Source of the DNA: Molossus alvarezi
Taxonomy: Eukaryota; Chordata; Mammalia; Chiroptera; Molossidae
NCBI GenBank assembly: GCA_037176705.1
Contig: CM073888.1
Location: forward strand, 46,258,810 to 46,322,809
Direction of reading: 5' to 3'
Length of the DNA stretch: 64,000 bases
Part shown: positions 21,140-32,460 of the stretch, one piece after another
How positions within the stretch are numbered: position 1 is the first letter of the stretch
Layout of the letters: each line of letters opens with the position of its first letter
Position numbers and translations under genes: made by a program
Notes under the pieces: generated by a model
What the model was told of the DNA's origin: nothing
What the model saw: the letters and a program-made list of their open reading frames with translations, nothing else
Databases searched by the model: none

Positions 21140-21615
21140 GTCTTTTTTTTAACCCTTACCTGAGGACATTTTTTAATTTTTGTTCAGTTAGAGTGGGAGG
21201 GAGAGAGAGGAAGAGAGAGAGACAGAAACTTCGATGTGAAAGAGACACATCGAGCCCTGGCCGGTTTGGCTCAGCAGTTAGAGTGTCGGCCTGCAGTCCA
21301 GAGAGACCCGGGTTCGGTCCTAGCTAAGGGCATGTACTTTGGTTGCAGTTTGTCCCCAGCCCTGGTTGGTCGTGTGGGTGGCAGCCACTCGATGTATCCC
21401 TTTCACGTCAATGTTTCGCTCTCTCTCTCTCCCTTCCTCTCTCCTCAGGGTAAGGATAAAAAAAAGAGACACATTGAGTGGTTGCCTCCCACACGAACCC
21501 AATTAGGGCCTGGGACGAACTGCAACTGAGGTACATGACCTTGGCCAGAATGGAACCCAAGACTCATTGGTCTGTGGGCTGACACTCTAACCGCTGAGCC
21601 AAACCAGCCAGGACT
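21140..21615 (-). mobile_element. Ves SINE split by a later Ves SINE
   Basis: Tail part at 21143-21254 and head part at 21463-21615 of one minus-strand SINE. The junction repeat aaagagacacat(c/t)gag (21239-21254, 21463-21478) is the duplication of the inner SINE. Confidence 0.9.
21255..21462 (+). mobile_element. Ves SINE nested in another SINE
   Basis: Plus-strand head ccctggccggtttggctcagc, body and short tail ctcagggtaaggataaaaaa. One C/T mismatch in the 16-bp duplication suggests some age. Confidence 0.9.
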
Positions 21616-22264
21616 AAACAAGGATTTTTGAATGAGGTAATGCTTACTTCAAGAGCCAACCAGAGAAGAGTGGAGTGATGTAAGTAGATTCTCAAGGGAC
21701 CAACATCTGCAAAAGAGGAAAAGGGGCAAAGCCCCCTGGAAGTAGGTACCAATGGCAAAGAATAGGCTGGATAGAAAAACAAAGGCCAGAATGTTGTATG
21801 CTATACCAATGTAGACTATATTGGAGAGTGTCCTAACCAAAGACAGGTAAGAAGGGATATTGTATTCATCTAAAAGAACTGATGGTGGCAAATTTGATGA
21901 ATTCAGTGAATATTCATGATATTGCTGTCATTGCAATGTAAGGATGAGGTGTAGATAGATATACGAGAGTAATGTCATCCCAGGATCCTTGGGCAATTTT
22001 TTTGATGAGTTTACATTTACCCAGTTCCTACTTTAACCATAATACTCAAAAGACTCAGTAAGTAGAACTCAGAATAGCTGTGGAACTGTCTATACTGAAA
22101 CTAAGTCCTTAACCTTGATGTTATTGGAAGCTTTGATTGAAAGAACTAACCTCAGTACCATAAAGATAAACCAAAGGAACATCTTACATTTTATGACTTT
22201 ACAGACATTTTATAAGCATAGTACTCATTTTAATGTAAAATCATAACAATAGAATTTATTATTT
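21616..22264. other. Intergenic sequence, nothing recognised
   Basis: No SINE or LINE motif and no open frame of note. Confidence 0.5.
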
Positions 22265-22278
22265 AAAACTAATTGGAG

Positions 22279-24132
22279 AAGAAGATGGCGGCGGGCAGGA
22301 CCAGAGGGAGAGCAAGTGTGTGAGAGAGTGTGAGTGGACGTGAAGGCGGACGACCAAACCCGAGCAGTGCAGAGATGCAGAGCAGAAGGTTCCTGTGCTG
22401 TGGACTGGAGCAACTGGCTACTTGGCAAAGTAGCAGGATACAAAATTAACGTCAAGAAATCATCTGCATTCTTATACACCAATGATGAACTCACAGAAAG
22501 AGAAACTAAAAAACAATCCCATTTACCATCATGGCAAAAAAAAATTAAGATACCTAGGAATAAACTTAACCAAAGAAATAAGGAACCTATTCACAGAAAA
22601 CTACAGGTCATTGAAAAAAGAAATAGAGGAAGACATAAAAAAGTGGAAGCATATACCTTGTTCATGGATTGGAGAATTAACATCTTTAAAATGTCCATAC
22701 CACGCAAAGCAATCTATAGATTCAATGCAATCCCCATCAAAATACCCATGACATACTTCACAGAACTACAACAAATACTTCAAAAATTCATATGGAACCA
22801 AAAAAGACCTCGAATAGCCACAGCAATCATGAAAAAGAAGAACAAATTTGGAGGGATCACATTACCAGATTTCAGGTCATACTACAAAGCACTGTAATCA
22901 AAATAGTCTGGTACTGGCACAAGAACAGGCATATAGACCAGTGGAACAGAACAGAGAACCCAGAAATGGACCCAAGACAATATGCTCAATTAATATTTGA
23001 CAAAGGTGGCAAGAGCATACAATGGAGTAAAGACAGCCTCTTTAATAAATGGTGTTGGGAAAATTGGATAGCTACATGTAAAAAAATGAAACTAGACCAT
23101 CAACTTACACCATACACAAGAATAAACTCAAAATGGATAAAAGACTTAAATGTGATCCATGAATCCTTAAAAATCCTAGAACAAAATGTAGGCAACAAAA
23201 TTTCAGACATCATACGCAGCAGAATTTTCATTGATACATCACCTAAGGTAACAGAAACAAAGGAGAAAATAAACACATGGGACTACATCAAACTCAAAAG
23301 CTTCTGTGCAACAAAAGATACCATCATCAAAATGGAAAGGCAACCCACTGTATGGGAGAGCATAATTTCCAATGATATATCAGATAAGGGGTTAATTTCC
23401 AATATATAGAGAGTGCTCATACAACTCAACAAAAGGAAGACAAAGAACCCAGTTAAAAAAATGGGCAGAGGAACTAAATAAACACCTCTCCAAACAGGAC
23501 ATACAAATGGCTAAGAGACATATGAAGAAATGCTCAACATCACTAATCATCAGAGAGATGCAAATTAAAACAACTATGAAATCTCACCTCACACTTGTCA
23601 GAATGGCTGCCATCGACAAATCATCAAACAACAGAAAGAATATATGTACCTCCATGTTCGTAGCAGCACTATTTACAATAGCTAAGATCTGGAAACAGCC
23701 CAAATGTCCATCAGTAGATGAGTGGATAAAAAAGCTTTGGTACATATACACAATGGAGTACTATGCAGCTGTAAGAAAGAAAGATCTCTTATCCTTTGAG
23801 ATGACATGGAGGGGCTTGGAAAGTATTATCCTAAGCAAAACAAGCCAAACAGAGAAGACAAGTATCATATGATCTCACTTATTTGTGGAATATAATGAAC
23901 ATAACAGTCTGAGTAATGGGGTAGTCCCAGAGATGTGGAAGTGGGGTACAGACTGAAAATCCCCAGAAGAGGGGGTAGTAGGGGAGAGATAAACCACAGC
24001 ACTTATATGCATGTATGCATGAACAATGGACATGGACAACAAACTGAGGAGAGGGCGGGGGGGCGGGGCAGGGGGAATCAGTGGGGGAAAAGGGAGAAAC
24101 ATCTGTAACAAAAATAAATTAATTAATTTAAA
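22279..24132 (+). mobile_element. Internally deleted L1 inserted as one unit
   Basis: It starts with an L1-type 5' end holding a YY1-like site (aagatggcggcggg, 22282-22295) and about 150 nt of 5' UTR-like sequence. Near 22430 it jumps into the middle of ORF2 ([20 protein letters not shown]). ORF2 then continues in pieces to 23630, where DKSSNN is joined directly to RKNICTSMF, removing the cysteine motif and its surroundings. It ends with the usual 3' UTR and A-tail. The perfect 14-bp duplication aaaactaattggag (22265-22278, 24133-24146) shows that this already-deleted form was inserted in one event. It cannot encode a working ORF2 protein. Confidence 0.88.
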
Positions 24133-24146
24133 AAAACTAATTGGAG

Positions 24147-24444
24147 TTGATCTGGGAACAGATCTTTTTATTAACTAAAAACAGCATTAGCAATGTTTGG
24201 TCCCTTACCTCTTACCAATTATATAAAATAAATTCTAGATAGATTGTGGATCTAAATGTGAAAGATAAAACTGTGAGAAGATGGTAATTGGCACAAAGAT
24301 GGTTATGACTCCCTGACTATACCCCCACCCCATGAAGCTGCTAGGGAAATAACAACAAAAAACGAGTCATGATAGAAATGAGTACTGAGTGTTATGGAAC
24401 CATGAAAAAATGATTAACTTTGGGGATAGTATCTATGGCTTCAT
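24147..24444. other. Intergenic sequence, nothing recognised
   Basis: Unremarkable AT-rich sequence. Confidence 0.4.
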
Positions 24445-24895
24445 GAAATATTTTCGTTTGCTAGAGCTGCCATAATGAATTACTACAAACTGGGTGGCTT
24501 AAAACAACAGAAATGTATTCTTTCACCGCTCTGGAGGCCAAAGGTCTAAAACCAAGGAATCAGCAGAGCTGGTTTCTTCTAAAGTCGAGGGTAATCTGTT
24601 GTATGCCTCTTTTGTAGCTTCTGGTGGTTGCCAACAATCTTTGAATTTACTTAGCTTGTGGCTGTAACCCCCAGTCTCTGCCTTTATCATCACTAGGCCT
24701 TTTTCCTTCCGTGTTTCTGTGTCCATATTTTCCTCTTCTTATAAGGCCACTAACTACTGGGTTAGGGCCCACCCTAATCCAGTACGACCTCATCTTAACC
24801 TGATTGCATCTGCAAAGACTCTATTTCCAATTAAAGTCACAGGGATTGGGACTTAAACATATATTTGGGGGTACACAAGTCAACACATAACATAG
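24445..24895 (+). mobile_element. Old LTR-like interspersed repeat
   Basis: Contains gctagagctgccataatgaa, acaaactgggtggcttaaaa, agaaatgtattctttcaccg, taaggccactaactactggg and ttgggacttaaacatat in the order of a common ancient mammalian repeat. Family not assigned. Confidence 0.55.
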
Positions 24896-25270
24896 ATGGT
24901 GACTTTTCGATTTTGTTCTAAAGCATAATTATAGGTTCATTAGGCAGAAGATATTTAAAATATATGAAATGAAATAACTACCAAAGACAAATTAGAAAAG
25001 ACCCAGATACCTACTCAAAACATTACAGAAGAGTAAGACTTGCCACAGCAGGTGATCAGTAAATTCTTCTGAATATGTCAACTAATCAATCAAAATTACT
25101 GAGTTCCTTTGGCCTATGTGACCAGAAACAAGGAAATTGATTTTATAGGCAATGATCAGTTTGGGGCATGACAATTTGAGATAAAAGTAAGAAATTGAAA
25201 TAAAATTCAATAAGTATTGAGATGGGAGTTAAGAAGGAAATGTATAGGGCAGTTTAAAATTGAGGACACA

Positions 25271-25506
25271 GCCCTGGCCGGTTTGGCTCAGCGGTTAGAG
25301 CGTCCGCCTGCGGTCCGGCGAGACCCGGGTTCGGTTCCCGCTAAGGGCGCGTACCTCGGTTGCAGTTTGTCCCCGGCCCTGGTTGGTCGTGTGGGTGGCA
25401 GCCACTCGATGTGTCCCTTTCACATCGATGTTTCCCTCTCTCTCTCTTCCTCTCTCTCTCTCCCACTCTGTCTGTACAAAAAAATAAAAAATAAAAAATA
25501 AAAAAT
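25271..25506 (+). mobile_element. Ves SINE, close to consensus (young)
   Basis: Perfect 15-bp duplication aaaattgaggacaca (25256-25270, 25507-25521). Head ggctcagcggttagagcgtcc and B-box gggttcggttcccgc are intact. The tail is an (AAAAAT)n run and lacks the usual tcctcgggtgagg end. Confidence 0.95.
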
Positions 25507-25521
25507 AAAATTGAGGACACA

Positions 25522-26049
25522 AATCTGAAAGTGGTCCATGTAGAGATAATAGACGAAGAATGACTATAGGACATCTCCAAGATCTGGAATAAAAATATCA
25601 AAGAATTCAGCTTGTGGGTGCATAGTACAAGTCAGAGAAGAGTCAGTAAGAAAACAGAAGAAACCATCAGAAATGTAGGAAGAAAATAGTATCATCACAG
25701 AAGACAAATAAGCAAAACTTCAAGAAAGACTGAGTGATGAAGGACTAATGCTACGGGACTGTCAGAATAAGCCCCGAAAAAAAGCCATTTGATCTGAAAA
25801 ATTACAAATATTTTAGACTCAAATATGCTGAATATTTTCATATGTAAACTTATTGTTATGTGTTATTATCAAAGCACTAGATTAAAATCCAAGCTTTTAT
25901 TTTTCTTTCATGAGTTCAGAACAATAAAATAAATTCAGTACAAGAAGAGCAAGAGAAACTATGATCACTATGAAAGGCCAGAAGATATGGATAATTAATT
26001 ACCAAGTGTTGTTTTAGGATGTCCACTCTGAAAACTGATGGTATGACGT
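25522..26049. other. Intergenic sequence, nothing recognised
   Basis: AT-rich; no repeat signature I can support. Confidence 0.4.
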
Positions 26050-26057
26050 CATTTCTT

Positions 26058-26285
26058 TTTTTTTTTTTTTTTTTTTTTGTCTGTATTGAGAGAGGTTTAG
26101 AGAGAGAGGGAGAAGGAGAGAGAGACAGAAACATTGATGAGAGAGAACATCGATTGGCCGCCTCCTGCATACTCCCCACTGGGGATTGGGCCCACAACCT
26201 GGGCATGTGCCTGGACTGGGAATTGAACTGGCAACCTCTTGGTGCATGGGTCGATGCTCAACCACTGAGCCTCACCGGCTGGGTC
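26058..26285 (-). mobile_element. Ves-type SINE, 'CGACCCATGCACC' subfamily
   Basis: Minus strand: head ccggtgaggctcagtggttg, atgcaccaagaggttgccag; A-tail of about 22. Short repeat catttctt at 26050-26057 and 26286-26293. Confidence 0.92.
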
Positions 26286-26314
26286 CATTTCTTGAACTTA
26301 TTTACAAAGGGTTT

Positions 26315-26515
26315 CTTATGTACTGAATGTTTCCCTTCCCAAATTCATAAGTTGAAGCCCTAATCTTAGATTGGCTATTTTTTAGAGAAGGGGCTTCTGA
26401 GGAAAGAATTAGGGTTAGATGAGGTCGTAAGGGTGGGGCCCTGATCTGATAGGATTAGTGGCCTTGTAAGAAGAGACGAAGGAGTGCATTCTCTCTCCAT
26501 CCTGTACCTACCAAA
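26315..26515 (+). mobile_element. MaLR (MST/MLT1-like) LTR fragment
   Basis: Ordered similarity: actgaatgtttcccttccca, attcataagttgaagcccta, ggtcgtaagggtggggccct, ataggattagtggccttgta, agaagagacgaagga. Confidence 0.7.
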
Positions 26516-26897
26516 AAAAGGCTATCTACAAAAATTTATTTGGGAGATTTATGTAATAGCAAGGAAAAGAAAATCAAATCCTTAAGAGGAAAAATATAGA
26601 ATTGTGCTTATAACATGACACAACATGACATGTGATTTGTTTTTGTAAGCATTTTTATAAGGATTTTCTCAACAAACATTGCATCCAGAGTCTTATAGCC
26701 AGTGACAGTTTTGTCATCTGTAAAATGCAGGAATTGGTCAAAGATCTCTAAGCTCTTTTCTAGTCTCAAACTGCAAACAATCTGAGTAAATATTTTACTG
26801 CAAGAGAAAAAACGTTGCCATATTCTCATATTTTTTTCATATGTTCAGGGTTCTTCTAGGGGTAAATAAATGTTGGCTTCAAAAAATAGCACCTTAG

Positions 26898-27157
26898 CCC
26901 TGGCCGGTTTGGTTTAGCGGTTAGAGCGTCGGCCTGCGGACCAGAAAATCCCTGGTTCGGTTCCTGCTAAGGGCATATACCTCAGTTGCAGTTTGTCCCC
27001 AGCCCCAGTTGGGGTCGTGTGAGTAGCAATCAGTCAATGTGTCTCTCTCACACTGATGTTTCTCTCTCTCCCTCTCTCTCTCCCCCCCTTCCCCTCCCAC
27101 ACTGTCTAAAGATAAATGCAAAAAAAAAAAAGTCCTCGAGTGAGGATAAAAAAAAAT
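26898..27157 (+). mobile_element. Ves SINE
   Basis: Duplication tag(c/t)accttag at 26887-26897 and 27158-27168. Head ccctggccggtttggtttagc; tail tcctcgagtgaggataaaaa. Confidence 0.92.
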
Positions 27158-27236
27158 TAGTACCTTAGCTAATATTGAAATTAGCATAAAAGCCCATGGC
27201 TGAAAATGATGCCATTATAAAAATCAGACTTTAAAA

Positions 27237-27452
27237 AAAATTTTTTTCATTATTGGTTTTTAGAGAGAAAGGAAGTGAGAAGGAGAGAGAGATAGAAACA
27301 TCGATGAGAAAGAACATCGACCGGCTGCCTCCTGCATGCCCCACACTGGGGATCTGGCCCACAACCTGGGCATGTGTCCTGACCGGGAATCGAACCGGTG
27401 ACCCCTTGGTGCATGGGACGAAGCTCAACCACTGAGCCACACCAAACAGACG
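27237..27452 (-). mobile_element. Ves-type SINE, 'ACCCATGCACC'-like subfamily
   Basis: 18-bp duplication aaaaatcag(a/c)ctttaaaa at 27219-27236 and 27453-27470, with one mismatch. Complete head and body on the minus strand. Confidence 0.92.
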
Positions 27453-27539
27453 AAAAATCAGCCTTTAAAAGTCAGTGGTGGCTAGAGAAAGTTATTATAG
27501 CGACACACCTAGAGGGGCAAAGGACCATGAAAATGCTTT

Positions 27540-27755
27540 AGAAAGAAGAGTGGCTGCTGTCTCCACGGAGCCCACCCTCGCCTTTCCCCGCCACCTTCTC
27601 CCCAGGTGCGTTTTCCTGGCCTCTTTCTGCTAAGCTCAAGAGTCCTTCTTTGGCCTCTGTAACTCATTTCCTGAACCCATTTCTTCTAAAGCCCACTTCT
27701 TCTGCCTCTGTGACTTGCTAAATAAACTTTTTCTTATAAAAAATTAATAAAAAGA
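27540..27755 (+). mobile_element. Retrocopy or LTR 3' end with poly(A) signal
   Basis: A pyrimidine-rich stretch with repeated cttctttggcctctgtaact-like phrases ends in gctaaataaactttttctta (AATAAA at 27721-27726) and then A-rich sequence. It could be the R/U5 part of an LTR or the 3' end of a processed RNA; I cannot decide. Confidence 0.35.
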
Positions 27756-27794
27756 AATTAGTCAAATGATATCAACCATAAAAGTGTTGGAAGA

Positions 27795-27893
27795 GCCCTG
27801 GCCGGTTTGGCTCAGCGATTGGAGCATGGGCCTTCAGACCAGAGAGTACCAGTTCGGTTTCCGCTAGGAGCACATACCAAAAAAAAGGGGGGG
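27795..27893 (+). mobile_element. Head-only SINE, copy 1
   Basis: Only the tRNA-like head (84 nt, 27795-27878: A-box region ggtttggctcagcgattggag, B-box region agttcggtttccgc) followed by A8 and G8. The 9-bp duplication gttggaaga (27786-27794, 27894-27902) shows that it was inserted in this short form. It ends at the same point, cacatacc, as the copy at 49688 and shares the diagnostic bases ggccttc and gaccagagagt. Confidence 0.85.
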
Positions 27894-27902
27894 GTTGGAA
27901 GA

Positions 27903-28146
27903 AATTATTTTCTGTATTTGAGAGTCTTCTAATCATAGAAATAATACAATTTAATTTAGGAAGTTCAGAAAACACAGGTAAGAAATAAAATCACCAATAA
28001 TCCTGTCTATGAACCCTAAAATGATAATTTTTTAAATTGTAATATTTATCATGTTGTAAAATAATAGATTTTTGAAAAAAATGTGTTTTTTAAAATATCT
28101 TAAATGGGAAACAGTTGTATTACAAGACAATGGAAGCCTAATATTC

Positions 28147-28181
<35 letters not shown>

Positions 28182-28583
28182 ATATATATGGAGAGGGAGA
28201 CAGAGATAGAACTAGAAGAATACTTATTACATGTTCTTTTCATGAGGTCATTTTGATGAAAGTCTAAGAAGCCATTCAGTTTTCAGTTTTTAAAGTTACC
28301 AAGAATTGCACTACAAATGTTCTCACCCCCTTAGTGATCTTTTACCCTATCCCTGAATCTCAAGGCATCTATGACCCTCTGTAGTAAGGCTCAGGGATAG
28401 GCAAGGCTTGAAGATGAGATAGGGTAGTAATTTTCATTTTGAAAATTATCTCCCAAACCAGAAAATCTATATCCTACATACCTGGGTGTCCTTTGAACAT
28501 TCATCCTTAGGGATGCTGGCAACAAGGTAGTTATATCATATATACTAAGTGCTGTTATCTACCTCACCTGTTCTCTTTGTTAC
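27903..28583. other. Intergenic sequence with a (TA/TG)n microsatellite
   Basis: A TATA/TGTG dinucleotide run is at about 28144-28190. Otherwise no recognised element. Confidence 0.5.
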
Positions 28584-28751
28584 CTGTTTTCAGATTTCTG
28601 AGGTTTGATGACTTGCTTAGCTGGGGCTGGCCACTAATAATGCTGTCTATCTGTGCCAATGTCACCAAGGTCTTCAGGATTTCCTCAGCATCTCCATTTG
28701 TTAATCTTTGCCGTTCACTACTCTCTTCCGTCCAGCTGGGGTGGAAAGACT

Positions 28752-29012
28752 TCTTTTTTTTTTTTTTTATCCTCACACAAGGACATTTTTGCATTTATCT
28801 TCAGATAGAGCAGGAGGGAGAGAAGGAGGGAGACAGAGCGAGAAACATCGATGTGAGAGAGACACATCAACGGGCTGCCACCCACACAACCCCAACCGGT
28901 ACTGGGGACAAACTGCAACCGAGGTATGTGCCCTTAGTGGGAACTGAACCCGGCCGGGACTCTCCTGTCTGCAGGCCGACGCTCTAACCGCCGAGCCAAA
29001 TGGGCCAGGGCA
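28752..29012 (-). mobile_element. Ves SINE
   Basis: Minus strand: head ctggcccatttggctcggcg, body, tail tccttgtgtgaggataaaaa. Imperfect aagact repeats flank it. Confidence 0.9.
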
Positions 29013-29900
29013 AGACTTTCTTCTTCTAGTATCCAAAATGTGGGTTGAGGACATCCAGTTGGATTCTATGGCAAAAGGCTAGATCACATAGTAAAACAGT
29101 TTTGAGGTTTAACTTTAGCCCTCTCTTTGCCAGAAAGCTTGTGTGCTGGGAGTGTGGGGGGGTGCAGTGCAGGGTCTGGGTCTGCATGGCTTCTAGTGCA
29201 CGCTCAGGTGCACCTGGAATGTCACACTGCTTCTGGCCATGCTGTCAGGGTTCCCTACTGACATTTACTCTCTTTCCCTGCCATCCAGCTTCCATGCCCA
29301 TCTCACATTCCACAGAGAGAGTTGCATGCATTTGAACTCCAGTTTTTGACAGAGATTCATTTCATTCCCATAGGTTTCATAGGCCCTCAACAAATGAGGG
29401 CGTATTACCAAATGTCTGTTCAGCGTATCAATGAGGATGTGGTTGCTGAAAATTACAGGATTCCTGGCTTAAAAATTGGTTTACTAAGGTAATTTATGTC
29501 ATATAAATTTACAGGTAGGATAGTCTCCAGGCATAGAACGAATGAGCCACTTAATGATGTTATCACGAATCTTCGTTTTCTCGCATTAGGCCATCCCTAG
29601 GGTTCATTTAATTCTAACGTTGATCTTCATATGGTTCCCGAGGTGGCCAGAACTGCTACATGTTCCTGTTCAGATCCAGGGAAAGACTGAGAGATCTGAA
29701 TGAGACTTGGTCCCCCCCAAAGCTATATATTATTGCCAGTTTCAGTCACGCGCCAGCCTGAATCTCAGTGCACAGACCACTGTAATTTTAAATTTAGAGG
29801 TCAGGTGGGACAAGCATATGGGACAGGCAAGGGACTAGCAAGTGCAAAGGCTCCATGTGGGACTGGACCCAGTGTGTTCAAAGACCTGCAAGCAGACAGT
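29013..29900. other. Intergenic sequence, nothing recognised
   Basis: Moderate GC content, short open frames only, no clear repeat text. Confidence 0.4.
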
Positions 29901-31700
29901 GTGGCTGAAGCAGAATGAACAAAGAAACAGTATCAGAGGGTAACAGAGCAGAGGGGCAGGGGGAGAGAATTCGGACAGTATAAATAGTTTGACTTTTAGT
30001 CTGACTGAAATTAGAAGCCAGTGTTGGCCTTTGGACAGAGGACAGACATAATCAAATCTGACTTAAAAGGGTTAATCTGGATACAGTGTTGAGGAAAGCC
30101 TGTAGGAAGCAACAGTGAAAGCTACTTCTAGTTAGGGGACAACTATAGTAATCAGACAAGATGTGATGACGACTAAAACCTGGGTGGCAGCAATGGGGGT
30201 GGGGAAAAGTGTCCAATTCTAGGTAAAGTCTGCATAGAATCAGTAGGATTTGCTGGTGGATTGAGCGTGGGCCATGAAGAAACAGAGGAGTCGCAGGTGA
30301 CTATAGTTTTTGGTTCGAGCAACTGAAAGGATAGAGTCATCTAAAGGGGGAAATGTGAGTAAAAGTCGATTAGAGAGACATGATCAATTTTGCACATGAG
30401 CCTGGAGTTCAACAGAGAGGCCGGGGTTAAACATACCTGGCAGTCCTTGGTAGATCAATGGTATTTAAAACCTCAGCACTGGTTGGGATCACCAAGAGAA
30501 TGGGTGGAGATAGAGAGAAGAACCATGGGCTGAGCCCTGGGGCACTCCAGGCTTAAGAGTTAAGAGAGAAGAGCTGGAACAACTAAAGAAAGCTGAAGAG
30601 CGACTAGTGAAGTCAGCAAAGATATGTGAGAATGTGGAAGACAAATGAAGAAAGTGTCCAAGAAGGAGGCAGTAATCATCTGTGTCAAAAATTACCCACA
30701 GGTCAAGTAATATGGGGACTGCCAACTATTATATTTAACAATGATGTGGGATTAGGTGACCCTGCAGAGAGCAATTTCAGTGGAGTAAGGTGTATATGTG
30801 TGTGTGTGTGGGGGGGGTTCTAATTAGAGTGAGTTTAAGAGAAGATAAGAGGAGAAAAAGCAGAGACAATAAGAATATTCAACACAACTACAAAAGGGAG
30901 CAAAGACATGGGGTGGCTGATAGAAGAGGCAGGTGGCATCAAAGAAGGTTTTTTGTTTTAAGGAGAGAAGAAATAACATCATATTTGTATGCTGATGGAA
31001 GTGATCAGTGAAGAGTGGGAAACTGATGCTGTGGCAGACAGTGAAACAGCGGCCCTTGATGTCAAGTAGGGACGGGGGATAGGACCTAGTGCACAAGTGA
31101 AGGGTTAGACTTAGCTAGGAGCCTAGAGAATTCAGCTATGGAAAAGCGGGGAGAGTGTATGTTGGTACGAACGCTGGTAGGTAGGTTGACATGGTAGTGA
31201 GAGTCTGTGGAAGTTTTTTCCTGATGCATCAGTATTCTCAAGAAATATTCTCAAACTCATCAGCAGAACCTGAAGACTGAAAGAAGATGACGGGAATGGA
31301 GAAGAGAAGGCATAAAACAGTTGTCGTAGAGACTAGAAGAGTAAATGGACTAAAGGCACATAGTGTAACTGCCTGGCAGAATAAAGAACCACTTGAGCGT
31401 CATGGCTTTGATTTTAAACTGAATCTAGTTGACGGGATTTGGGTTTTCCCCCAGCTACACTTAGGTGTGTGGGTGCAGAGACAAAATGTGGAACCTTAGA
31501 TTTAATCAGGATGGTAGATTTGTCAAAAGAGTTCAACAAAGTGAGTGAAGAGCAGGAAAATGGAGAGCATATGCAAAGGAAGGATTGTAATAATTGAATG
31601 TGGACTTTATGGATAAGGAGAAAAGTGAGGAACTCAAGAGGATGGGACCAGAGATAAGGTGGCAAGATTTTTGATTGGCATTCTGGTGAGAAGGAAGGAT
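29900..31700 (-). mobile_element. Long L2-like old LINE sequence, antisense
   Basis: The plus strand carries the reverse-complement look of an ancient LINE: gatgtgatgacgactaaaac, aggatttgctggtggattga, agagaatgggtggagatag, ctgggcactcc-like text and gtttgtatgctgatggaagtg. These match long antisense L2-type repeats in other mammals. Family and exact limits are uncertain. A short (GT)n followed by G8 lies at about 30795-30818. Confidence 0.5.
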
Positions 31701-31709
31701 TTTTGAAGT

Positions 31710-32460
31710 CATGTTATCAGAAAGGGGACCTGGCCCTTGGCGGGTCTGCCTAGGGCCAGCCAGGAGTGTGTGGGTTCTTGACTTCACGCAGGAAATTTTC
31801 ACAATACGAGTCCAGGTGAATTTTCGAGGACATTTATTATGGCTGGGGACAGTGACACAGGAAGGGCTGGGGAAATGAGCCTGTTTGCTTTGGCTCACTA
31901 ATAAGTTAGAGAAAAGGAGGGCTTGGGGACAGGTTCAGGGCGTTTGCCTGGGATGAACTGCCACTGCCCATGGCGGCCCTGGTTGCATGCCTCGCAGGTT
32001 CCCTTGGAGTCTAGGAGATGCTGCCTGCGGGGGGAAGCGAGGGCACAGGTGTGCTCCTGGGAAGGAGAACATGCAGTGGGACCTTTGTTTTTGAGAGCTT
32101 TTAAAGGCGGGGTATTTAGAGGAAGTCTTAGGGAAGGATTTCAATAGAATATTCCTCAGCTTTATTCTGATATACCAAAATGAGGTTTATTCCCTTAACT
32201 TCATCTGTTCTTGGGTGTGGTTGGCCAATGGCACTAATTGGATTTGTGCTATCCATCTCCCTGAGTAGGGTGATTTATGGTATTTGCCCTCTGGTAGGGA
32301 AGGAGAAGTGCAAACCATTTACTCTTAAGTGTCTCTGGTTTAGGGAAGATAGGATTTTCTAGATGGCTGCAAACTGCTGTCTAACCATGTGTCTCAGTGT
32401 CCGCTTGTCCTGGCTAACTGGCCTGTCTCAGTTAGAGCACTAGAGGGAATGCACTGCAAG
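31710..32460 (-). mobile_element. Possible ERV LTR in antisense
   Basis: It contrasts in composition with the flanking LINE-like sequence. On the complement it holds an AATAAA signal (ccataataaatgtcctcgaa, around 31830-31850) and a pyrimidine-rich part. No coding frame. Assignment is tentative. Confidence 0.3.

Noticed and set aside
22334..23409. Open frames of 187 and 205 codons as genes
   Set aside because: Both are ORF2 pieces of the internally deleted L1 at 22279-24132.
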